Shown here in pieces: positions 36,454 through 43,698 of a DNA stretch of 64,000 nt. Location of the stretch: positions 22,322-86,321 of the forward strand of contig CAZSHA010000001.1 in NCBI GenBank assembly GCA_964606575.1, read 5' to 3'. Position 1 is the first letter of the stretch. The number at the start of each line of letters is the position of its first letter. Source of the stretch: RGIG4576 sp964606575. Its GTDB lineage: Bacteria; Bacteroidota; Bacteroidia; Bacteroidales; Muribaculaceae. Below the pieces are notes generated by a model that saw only the letters and a program-made list of their open reading frames with translations, did not search any database and was not told where the DNA came from. The position numbers and the translations under genes are program-made.

Positions 36454-37956
36454 TCATTTTGGAAAACTTTTATTTTTAAACCGATTCAACAATTTACCAA
36501 AATTGAAATTTTCACATTTCGCCACAACAAACACAAAGAATAACAATAGCATAGTATTGACACCCATCCTAATCCACATATTTTCCACGCCTGCCAACAC
36601 AACCATAGCGCAATACAAAACGGCAGCTACCGCCAGATAAAACGCTATTGATTTCATAGGATATGCAACCGGATTTTTCTTTTGACCAACTATATATGAC
36701 AACACCATAGCCGTACCATAGCCAGCAACTCCGCCCCAAGCACATGCCATATATCCATATCTAGGCACAAATATCACGTTTACCGCTATAAGAACTGCAC
36801 ACCCGATGCCAGAGAATACAGCCCCCCAAATGGTTTTATCAATCAACTTATACCAAAAAGACAAATTAAAATAAACTCCCATCATTATTTCCGCCGCCAT
36901 AACAATAGGGACAACCCTCAACCCGCTCCAATAATCAGGAGCTATGATATACCGTATTATATCCATATACCCCACCACCGTCAGAAAAGCAAGCAACGTG
37001 AACACAATAAAGTATTTCATTGCTACCGCATAAGTTTCTTTGCGGTCTTTGTCCTTGCTTTTTCCGAACACGAAAGGCTCATACGCATAACGAAACGCCT
37101 GCGTTATCATCGCCATAATCATTGCTATCTTACTAGCCGCGCCATATATGCCCAATTGCGACTGGGCACCACCCGTTCCGTACACAAACGGGAACAAAAT
37201 TTTATCGGCGGTCTGATTTAAAATTCCCGCAATACCCAGAACCAATATAGGCAAACCATAAGAAAGCATCCTGCACATTAGATTTCTATCAAACACATAT
37301 TTGAATCCTCGCAATTCTGGCAGCAAGCACAACATTATCACGCAAGTACACACCAGATTCAGATAGAACACATAGCCCACTCCCACGGTAGGATCATAGA
37401 CCTTGCTCACCACATCGGGATAACTCTTGTACAAATCAGGAAGCGCTATGAAATACAACAAGTTCAAACCTATGTTTAGAACTATAAACAGCAGCTTCAA
37501 CGAAGCAAACCGCACCGCACGCTTCTTATATCGCAAATAAGAAAATGGTATCGATTGGAATGCGTCCAAAGCTACCACTACAGCCATTACCCCTATATAC
37601 TCTGGATGAGAAGCATATCCCATAGCACCAGATATCGGATTCAAAAACAACAGCACCAATGCCACAAATATAGCAGAGGTTGCCCCCACCGACATCAATA
37701 TCGTAGAATATACACGTTGCGGATTCTCGCCAGATTTATTGGCATAGCGGAAGAATGTGGTTTCCATTCCATACACAAGCAACACAAGCAACAAAGCTGT
37801 ATATGAATATATGTTTGTCACCACTCCATAGCCACCCGACTCGGCACTCATCTTTGCCGTATACAACGGGACTAGCAGATAATTTAAAAACCTGCCTACG
37901 ATACTGCTCATCCCATAGATGACAGTTTCTTTTGCCAATGATTTTAAGCTAGCCAA
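36454..37956 (-). CDS. MOP/MATE-superfamily polysaccharide flippase
   Basis: 500 residues with about 14 TM segments. The N-terminus LKSLAKETVIYGMSSIVGRFLNYLLVPLYT is characteristic of Bacteroidota Wzx-like flippases. The start codon is TTG: upstream in frame there is a stop at 37977-37975 and no ATG or GTG. It flips lipid-linked glycans across the inner membrane; cargo unknown. It lies 31 bp after ruvB and probably shares its transcript. Confidence 0.88.
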   Translation of the reverse strand: MASLKSLAKETVIYGMSSIVGRFLNYLLVPLYTAKMSAESGGYGVVTNIYSYTALLLVLLVYGMETTFFRYANKSGENPQRVYSTILMSVGATSAIFVALVLLFLNPISGAMGYASHPEYIGVMAVVVALDAFQSIPFSYLRYKKRAVRFASLKLLFIVLNIGLNLLYFIALPDLYKSYPDVVSKVYDPTVGVGYVFYLNLVCTCVIMLCLLPELRGFKYVFDRNLMCRMLSYGLPILVLGIAGILNQTADKILFPFVYGTGGAQSQLGIYGAASKIAMIMAMITQAFRYAYEPFVFGKSKDKDRKETYAVAMKYFIVFTLLAFLTVVGYMDIIRYIIAPDYWSGLRVVPIVMAAEIMMGVYFNLSFWYKLIDKTIWGAVFSGIGCAVLIAVNVIFVPRYGYMACAWGGVAGYGTAMVLSYIVGQKKNPVAYPMKSIAFYLAVAAVLYCAMVVLAGVENMWIRMGVNTMLLLFFVFVVAKCENFNFGKLLNRFKNKSFPK

Positions 37957-37987
37957 AATAAGATGCTCTCTTAACTAAACACACAAT

Positions 37988-39010
37988 TCACTCAAATAAA
38001 CTACCTTGATCGGAATATCGTACACGCCCCAAATGCTTATAAGCAAGGTCGGTAACTTCACGTCCTCTAGGGGTTCTCTTTATAAAGCCCTCTTTTATTA
38101 GATAAGGCTCATACACTTCCTCTACCGTACCTGCATCTTCGCCAAGGGCAGTAGCTATCGTGGTAAGCCCCACAGGACCACCCTTAAACTTATCAATTAT
38201 CGTGGTGAGTAATTTATTATCAATCTCGTCAAGACCATATTTGTCTATATTCAAAGCCTTTAACGCATATCGGGCAATAGCAGTGTCGATGCTCCCGTTA
38301 CCTTTTACTTGAGCGAAATCACGCACTCGCCTCAACAAGGCATTAGCTATACGCGGCGTGCCACGGCTACGCAACGCAATCTCCATAGCCGCATCATCGG
38401 TGATAGGGACATTCAACAAACGTGCGGAACGCTTAACAATACGTTCCAACACTTGATGATCATAATACTCTAAATGGCAATTTATGCCGAAACGGGCACG
38501 CAACGGAGATGTGAGTAGACCACTACGTGTGGTAGCACCTATCAGCGTAAACGGCGACAACGTCAACTGGACAGAACGAGCACCAGGACCTTTGTCTATC
38601 ATTATATCTATACGATAGTCCTCCATAGCCGAATACAAATACTCCTCAACGACCGGGCTCAATCGATGTATCTCGTCAATAAACAACACGTCATTTTCCT
38701 CCAATGATGTGAGGATTCCAGCTAAATCGCCTGGTTTGTCTAGTACTGGACCCGAGGTCACCTTAAAGCCGACACCCAACTCATTCGCCACTATATTAGA
38801 CAGAGTTGTCTTGCCTAGTCCCGGAGGACCATACAACAACACGTGATCCAAAGCCTCTCCTCTATTTCTGGCAGCCTGTACAAAGATGCTCAAATTCTCA
38901 ATGATTTTATCCTGACCGCTAAAATCCCCGAATCGTTCGGGTCTTAAAGCCCTTTCAAAATCTCGATCGGCATCCATTCGTCCGTTTCTTATATCAAAAT
39001 CATCTTCCAT
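37988..39010 (-). CDS. ruvB: Holliday junction branch-migration helicase RuvB
   Basis: 340 residues from MEDDFDIRNGR; a longer frame to 39055 precedes the promoter. Walker A GPPGLGKTT, Walker B LFIDEIHRL, the sensor region GATTRSGLLTSPLR (arginine finger) and a C-terminal winged helix (GFIKRTPRGREVTDLAY). It drives branch migration with RuvA, which is not in the window. Confidence 0.97.
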   Translation of the reverse strand: MEDDFDIRNGRMDADRDFERALRPERFGDFSGQDKIIENLSIFVQAARNRGEALDHVLLYGPPGLGKTTLSNIVANELGVGFKVTSGPVLDKPGDLAGILTSLEENDVLFIDEIHRLSPVVEEYLYSAMEDYRIDIMIDKGPGARSVQLTLSPFTLIGATTRSGLLTSPLRARFGINCHLEYYDHQVLERIVKRSARLLNVPITDDAAMEIALRSRGTPRIANALLRRVRDFAQVKGNGSIDTAIARYALKALNIDKYGLDEIDNKLLTTIIDKFKGGPVGLTTIATALGEDAGTVEEVYEPYLIKEGFIKRTPRGREVTDLAYKHLGRVRYSDQGSLFE

Positions 39011-39017
39011 TGCATTG

Positions 39018-39049
39018 CAAAAATAATAAATCACCCACAAATCCGCAAC
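39018..39049 (-). promoter_or_regulatory. ruvB promoter, extremely close to the start codon
   Basis: Minus strand GTTG (39049-39046), 20 bp, TATTTTTG (39025-39018). Only 7 bp separate the -7 box from the ATG, which predicts a leaderless or near-leaderless mRNA. Confidence 0.55.
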
Positions 39050-39053
39050 ACAC

Positions 39054-39087
39054 AAAAAAATTAGAGGCGTAACCGCCCCTAATTTTT
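39054..39087 (-). terminator. Terminator of the Lrp/AsnC gene
   Basis: AAATTAGAGGCG and CGCCCCTAATTT pair with one mismatch around TAAC; T-runs lie on both strands. Confidence 0.85.
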
Positions 39088-39109
39088 ATATCTCACATTG
39101 AAACTCCTG

Positions 39110-39583
39110 TTATTTTTTGCCGCTGGCATAGTGAATAGGAACACCACGGTTAATGGTCTGCTCTAAGGAAATCAGAGTTTCTGTGGCAGTCACACCCTCA
39201 ATATGCTGAATCTTATCGTTCAACAATTCCATAAGATGCTGGTTGTCACGAGCATATAATTTTATAAGCACTGTATAAGGTCCAGTCGTAAAATGGCATT
39301 CTACCACCTCTGGTATTTCCTCCAACGCAGTTACAGCTTGGCGATACATTGAACCTTTCTCTAAGTTCACACCCACATAAGTACATGTCGCATAACCTAG
39401 AATTTTAGGATTCACATTATACCCAGAGCCTGTTATTACGTTTAAATCTATCATGCGTTGTATACGCTGATGTATAGCCGCACGTGACACGCCACATTCC
39501 ACAGCAACATCTTTTGATGGGATTCTAGCGTTTTTCATTATTATCTCTAAGATTTTTCTATCAAGATTGTCAATTCTTTCCAT
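39110..39583 (-). CDS. Lrp/AsnC-family transcription regulator
   Basis: 157 residues from MERIDNLDRKIL. N-terminal winged HTH (ARIPSKDVAVECGVSRAAIHQRI) and a C-terminal RAM/effector domain (VVECHFTTGPYTVLIKLYARD, GVTATETLISLEQTI). It is likely an octameric or dimeric sensor of an amino acid. Target genes are not evident; it is monocistronic. Confidence 0.93.
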   Translation of the reverse strand: MERIDNLDRKILEIIMKNARIPSKDVAVECGVSRAAIHQRIQRMIDLNVITGSGYNVNPKILGYATCTYVGVNLEKGSMYRQAVTALEEIPEVVECHFTTGPYTVLIKLYARDNQHLMELLNDKIQHIEGVTATETLISLEQTINRGVPIHYASGKK

Positions 39584-39607
39584 GAGTATAGTTGTTTTCT
39601 TTAATTG

Positions 39608-39637
39608 CAAATATATAGCATTTTTTTAAAACACAAA
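39608..39637 (-). promoter_or_regulatory. Promoter of the Lrp/AsnC gene
   Basis: Minus strand TTTG (39637-39634), 18 bp, TATATTTG (39615-39608). Confidence 0.65.
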
Positions 39638-39769
39638 CAACAATTTGTCATTTTGTGATTTTTTTACGCATTTTTTCACGCTATGTACTAATCGGCAACA
39701 CACATCTATATAAAAAACAGCCATAATCTTATCATATTGTTATCTCTCCCCACGAAGCAAGCATACAAC

Positions 39770-39808
39770 AAAAAAGGGCGTATCTTCAAAATCGAGACAC
39801 GCCCCTTT
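39770..39808 (-). terminator. Terminator of the FKBP gene pair
   Basis: GGGCGT (39776-39781) and ACGCCC (39799-39804) form the core stem; on the minus strand a run of T's follows (39775-39770). Confidence 0.8.
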
Positions 39809-39826
39809 ACTTAACACAATTATTAA

Positions 39827-40684
39827 TTATTTCTTTTCGGCAACGTGTAGACCTACAGTTTCAACTTCGAAAACAAGCATTTCATTAGGGCCTATAGGAC
39901 CGCTTCCTTCTACTCCGTATGCAAGTTCAGCTGGGATGTAAAGAGTATATTTAGCACCTGGGCTCATCAATTGGAACATTTCGCCCATGCCCTTGATTAC
40001 GCCTGTAGCCGACATTGGGATAGCTTGACCATTACCATTATCGAACACTTCGCCATCAAGATGCTTTCCTTCATACTTCACGTCAATGCGATCGGTCTTT
40101 GAGAACTTCTCGCCGTTACCTTCAGCAATCACCTTGTAGTAAACACCGCCTTCTGACTTCTTAATCTCAGCATCCTTTTCTAGTTCAGCGATTTTAGCTT
40201 CTTGTTGTTTTTTGTTTTGAATTGCTTTTGGATTGTTAGCTTTTGCTCTTGCTGAACATTCTTTCATCAATCTCATCACTTCAAACTGATATTGACCTGG
40301 ATCTCTTAAAGAATCTTCCTTGAATGCTTTCTTGAAAGCTGCCAACCACTTTTTAGCATCAACTTCTACATTTTCTCTTTCCTTGATTTGCTTTAGCATA
40401 GACTGGATTTGAACACCCATTTGAAGACCTTGCAAATAGCTTGACTTAGAAGGGTCAACCTTCATCATTGTTTGCAATCCTTTCAAGAACTCAGTCTTGC
40501 TGAACTCAGCAGAATCTGGACTGTTTTGCATTTCACCAGCCACTCCGTAGCCATACATTTCACCTAAGAAAAAGCTAAGAGAGTCTTCTGGTGTCACCTT
40601 GTTAGCATCGCAGCTACCGTTACAGCTTGTCATCGATGCACCTAGTCCAAGTGCTACAGCTGCAATTAAAAATAACTTTTTCAT
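39827..40684 (-). CDS. FKBP-type peptidyl-prolyl isomerase, lipoprotein
   Basis: 285 residues from ATG at 40684 (a TTG codon two codons upstream is less likely). Lipoprotein signal with MTSC near residue 22. A helical FKBP_N-like region (to about residue 170) is followed by an FKBP domain (IDVKYEGKHLDGEVFDNG, GMGEMFQLMSPGAKYTLYIPAELAYG, MLVFEVETVGL). It is a periplasm-side folding catalyst. Second gene after a cytoplasmic FKBP. Confidence 0.93.
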   Translation of the reverse strand: MKKLFLIAAVALGLGASMTSCNGSCDANKVTPEDSLSFFLGEMYGYGVAGEMQNSPDSAEFSKTEFLKGLQTMMKVDPSKSSYLQGLQMGVQIQSMLKQIKERENVEVDAKKWLAAFKKAFKEDSLRDPGQYQFEVMRLMKECSARAKANNPKAIQNKKQQEAKIAELEKDAEIKKSEGGVYYKVIAEGNGEKFSKTDRIDVKYEGKHLDGEVFDNGNGQAIPMSATGVIKGMGEMFQLMSPGAKYTLYIPAELAYGVEGSGPIGPNEMLVFEVETVGLHVAEKK

Positions 40685-40718
40685 AATCAATTTAATATGT
40701 TTTGTTTTTATTTATGTT

Positions 40719-41306
40719 TTACTTCTCTATTGAAATCAATTCCACGTCAAAAATAAGAGTCGTATCAGGACCGATTAGCGGGCCTGCACCGTTAGCCCCA
40801 TAAGCAAGATTAGACGGGATGAACAATCTCCATTGAGCTCCTGGCTTCATCATTTGTAACGCTTCCACCCATCCAGGGATAACTTGATTAACACCGAACA
40901 CAGCAGGTTCGCCACGTTGAACAGAGCTATCGAACACCTTACCGTCAATCAAGCAACCTGTGTAATGCACTTTCACCTTATCTGTAGCCTTAGGAGATTC
41001 TCCCTCACCTTCTTTTATAACTTGGTATTGCAATCCCGATTCTGTAACTTTCACTTCTGGACGTTTCGCATTTTCAGCCAAATACTTCTCGCCAGCCAAT
41101 TTGTTGGCACGCATTGTTTCCTCTTCCAATTGAGTGAAATAGTCGTTTACCACCTTTTTAGCCTCGTCAAATGTCATCAAAGGCTCAGTACCTTCATAAA
41201 CAGCTTTTAGAGCTGCCGCAAAATCTTCACTATTAATACTCTTAACACCTGAACGGATAAAATTATTACCCATGCTCAAGCCTAGTGCATAACTTAGTTT
41301 GTCCAT
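40719..41306 (-). CDS. FKBP-type peptidyl-prolyl isomerase
   Basis: 195 residues, no signal peptide. An FKBP_N dimerisation region (MDKLSYALGLSMGNNFI) and an FKBP domain (KVKVHYTGCLIDGKVFDSS, PGWVEALQMMKPGAQWRLFIPSNLAYG). It resembles E. coli FklB/SlyD-class FKBPs in length and layout. It is 34 bp upstream of the lipoprotein FKBP and shares its terminator. A -7 box TACCTTTG lies on the minus strand at 41368-41361. Confidence 0.93.
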   Translation of the reverse strand: MDKLSYALGLSMGNNFIRSGVKSINSEDFAAALKAVYEGTEPLMTFDEAKKVVNDYFTQLEEETMRANKLAGEKYLAENAKRPEVKVTESGLQYQVIKEGEGESPKATDKVKVHYTGCLIDGKVFDSSVQRGEPAVFGVNQVIPGWVEALQMMKPGAQWRLFIPSNLAYGANGAGPLIGPDTTLIFDVELISIEK

Positions 41307-41360
41307 CTTATAAATTTATATTCTCTTTTCTTAATTAGTCTATTACTTATAATCAAAATG

Positions 41361-41368
41361 CAAAGGTA
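41361..41368 (-). promoter_or_regulatory. -7 box of the FKBP pair
   Basis: Minus-strand TACCTTTG, 54 bp before the ATG; no TTTG at the expected -33 distance. Confidence 0.5.
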
Positions 41369-41479
41369 GATTTAATTAATATTTTGATTGCTATATTTTG
41401 AATAAAAAATATTAAATTTGCCAATAAAGTTGTTATTTTTTACACTTTTAAGCACTCATACACAGAACGCTTGAATTTA

Positions 41480-41487
41480 TAATTTTG
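41480..41487 (+). promoter_or_regulatory. -7 box of the sirtuin gene
   Basis: TAATTTTG, 31 bp before the sirtuin ATG; no clear -33. Confidence 0.5.
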
Positions 41488-41518
41488 TTGTTTAACCCTA
41501 TATTTTTCTTCACATACG

Positions 41519-42211
41519 ATGAAAAAATTAGTAGTATCTTCGGGTGCAGGCATTAGTGCCGAAAGCGGTGTAACCACGTTCCGTGATGCTGGCGGACTTT
41601 GGGAGAATTACCCTGTAATGCAAGTTGCCAGCGCCGACGGATTCCGTCAAGACCCCGCCCTAGTTCACCATTTCTACAACATGAGACGCGATCAGCTCGT
41701 AACAGTCAAGCCCAATGCGGCGCATCTGATTCTCAAAGAGTTGGAGAAAGATTTCGATGTTCAAGTAATAACCCAAAACGTGGACAACCTGCATGAGAAA
41801 GCAGGTTCATCAAAAGTGCTTCACCTTCATGGGGAATTGATGAAAGTGCGATCTATGACGCATCCTGATAGAATTTACGAACTCAAAGAGCCCGATTTGC
41901 ACACATCCATAGACACCCGTGACCCATACGGTGACCCTGTACGACCACATATTGTATTTTTTCAAGAAGGCGTACCAAATTTCCAGCCTGCAGTGGAAAT
42001 GGTGCAAGAAGCCGATATTTTTGTGGTAATCGGCACATCTCTAGTGGTTTATCCAGCCGCAAGCCTATTATACTACGTTAGACCAGGCGTGCCAATATAC
42101 TACATCGACCCCAATCCAGCACGTGTGCCGACCGACCGCAACATAACAGTAATTGCAAAAAAAGCAACTGAAGGAATAACTGAGTTAGCGGAAATACTCA
42201 AAAACAGCTAA
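41519..42211 (+). CDS. cobB: Sirtuin-family NAD-dependent protein deacylase, zinc-ribbon cysteines absent
   Basis: 230 residues. NAD-binding GAGISAESGVTTFRD, ITQNVDNLHEKAG, catalytic His in LHLHGE, RPHIVFF and VIGTSLVVYPAA. The segment between LHLHGE and RPHIVFF, where typical CobB carries two Cys pairs for zinc, has no Cys at all. The FYNMRRDQL segment contains the Y-x-x-R motif that marks class III sirtuins (desuccinylase/demalonylase). Lysine deacylation using NAD is the likely role; the preferred acyl group is inference. Confidence 0.9.
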   Translation: MKKLVVSSGAGISAESGVTTFRDAGGLWENYPVMQVASADGFRQDPALVHHFYNMRRDQLVTVKPNAAHLILKELEKDFDVQVITQNVDNLHEKAGSSKVLHLHGELMKVRSMTHPDRIYELKEPDLHTSIDTRDPYGDPVRPHIVFFQEGVPNFQPAVEMVQEADIFVVIGTSLVVYPAASLLYYVRPGVPIYYIDPNPARVPTDRNITVIAKKATEGITELAEILKNS

Positions 42212-42297
42212 TTATCCGTTTGCAAATGTAAACAATCGGCAATCAAGAAGGTTGTTAATAACTTTTTTATAATAATGTGTAAAAAAGTGAGTTTCTA

Positions 42298-42330
42298 TTT
42301 GTAAACTTCCGATAATAATACCTAACTTTA
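42298..42330 (+). promoter_or_regulatory. Promoter of the dcw cluster
   Basis: TTTG (42298-42301), 21 bp, TAACTTTA (42323-42330, one mismatch), 89 bp before rsmH. No mraZ gene lies between them. Confidence 0.6.
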
Positions 42331-42419
42331 CATCCGAATTGACAGAGTAGTTAAAACTAGGGGCAAGAGCCAGCCATACAAATGTTTTAAGCTGTCTTTA
42401 CGGTTGTAAATTTATACTT

Positions 42420-43340
42420 ATGAGCGAAACGGTTTACCACATTCCAGCACTTCTTGAAGAATGCATTCAAGGACTTGACATCAAGCCCAACGGCACTTAC
42501 GTTGACGTGACGTTTGGGGGCGGAGGACACTCACGAGCCATCATCAACAAACTGGGGCAAGATGGACACCTTTACGGAATGGATCAAGACCAAGATGCTA
42601 TGGCTAATGCCATCGACGACCACCGTTTCACTTTCGTATATAGCAACTTCACTTACTTATCCAACTTCATGCGCTATTACGGAGTTGAGCGCGTAGACGG
42701 AATCCTTGCCGACTTGGGCGTTTCGTTCCACCACTTCGATGAAAGCGACCGTGGGTTTTCATTCCGATTTGACGGCAAGCTAGACATGAGAATGAACCAG
42801 AAAAGCGAAAAAGACGCGCGCTGGATTGTCGCTAATTACACAGAAGAACAACTTGCGCAAATCTTATACCTTTACGGCGAGCTGAAATCATCACGAAAAA
42901 TAGCAAATGCAATTATCAAAGCACGAAGCAAAAAGCCTATTGGCACTACTGGAGATTTGCTTGATGTAATAAAGCCTTTCATTAAGCCAGCACAAGAAAA
43001 GAAAGAGATGGCACAAGTGTTCCAAGCTCTCAGAATCGAAGTGAATAACGAAATAGACGTGCTAAAATCTCTATTGACACAATCGCTAAAAGTTCTCAAG
43101 CCTGGAGGCAGGCTGGCGATTTTGACTTACCATTCGCTTGAAGATCGTTTGGTCAAGAACTTCCTAAAGAGCGGCAACATGGAAGGTAAAGTTGAAAAAG
43201 ATTTCTTCGGTAGAGTCAACTCACCCTTTAAGCTGATAAACAACAAAGTGATTGTGGCTACTGACGAGGAAGTCGAAAGAAATCCAAGAGCCAGAAGTGC
43301 AAAACTTAGAATCGCCGAGAGAGTCAACACGGAAGAATAA
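42420..43340 (+). CDS. rsmH: 16S rRNA (cytosine1402-N4)-methyltransferase
   Basis: 306 residues. HIPALLEECIQGLDIKPNGTYVDVTFGGGGHSRAII, ILADLGVSFHHFDESDRGFSFRFDGKLDMRM and LTYHSLEDRLVKNF are the MraW signatures (motifs quoted in parts; key residues are the GGGGHS SAM loop and the DLG motif). It methylates C1402 in the 30S P site. First gene of the cluster. Confidence 0.97.
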   Translation: MSETVYHIPALLEECIQGLDIKPNGTYVDVTFGGGGHSRAIINKLGQDGHLYGMDQDQDAMANAIDDHRFTFVYSNFTYLSNFMRYYGVERVDGILADLGVSFHHFDESDRGFSFRFDGKLDMRMNQKSEKDARWIVANYTEEQLAQILYLYGELKSSRKIANAIIKARSKKPIGTTGDLLDVIKPFIKPAQEKKEMAQVFQALRIEVNNEIDVLKSLLTQSLKVLKPGGRLAILTYHSLEDRLVKNFLKSGNMEGKVEKDFFGRVNSPFKLINNKVIVATDEEVERNPRARSAKLRIAERVNTEE

Positions 43341-43356
43341 CCCAATATCACTACAC

Positions 43357-43698
43357 ATGGCAAATAAGAAGACGACAAAAAGTAACGACAATATTTTCAA
43401 ACGTATTTTCCAAGGCAGGATAATATCATCCAATTTTTTCATCAAGAATTGGGTGTCTATCGTCCTGGTGCTAGTCATTACGTTTGTCTATATATCAACC
43501 AAATACACATGTCAATTGCGTAAAGAGCGTATTCTTGTACTTAAAAAGGACTTGAACAACGCAAAAACCGACTGCGTGAAATACAGTGCCGATTTCAAAT
43601 CACAAATTCGGGAAACTAAAATGAAAGCCCTCATTGACACCATGAACATCGATTTAGAACCTACAGAACAGCCACCTTTTAGACTAACTGGAGTATGA
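43357..43698 (+). CDS. ftsL: FtsL-like division protein
   Basis: 113 residues from MANKKTTKSND; the upstream in-frame start overlaps rsmH by 89 bp. A basic cytoplasmic N-terminus, one TM (WVSIVLVLVITFVYIS) and a short coiled coil (LRKERILVLKKDLNNA) are the FtsL topology. Sequence similarity is low, as usual for FtsL, so the call rests on position between rsmH and ftsI. It bridges FtsQ/FtsB to FtsWI. Confidence 0.82.
   Translation: MANKKTTKSNDNIFKRIFQGRIISSNFFIKNWVSIVLVLVITFVYISTKYTCQLRKERILVLKKDLNNAKTDCVKYSADFKSQIRETKMKALIDTMNIDLEPTEQPPFRLTGV

Noticed and set aside
43252..43356. Upstream start of ftsL overlapping rsmH
   Set aside because: The 35 extra residues are an out-of-frame read of rsmH; MANKKTTK at 43357 begins right after the rsmH stop.
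41810..43478. Several overlapping antisense ORFs of 65-85 codons across the sirtuin, rsmH and ftsL genes
   Set aside because: They lie opposite strongly conserved genes and have neither start signals nor recognisable domains.
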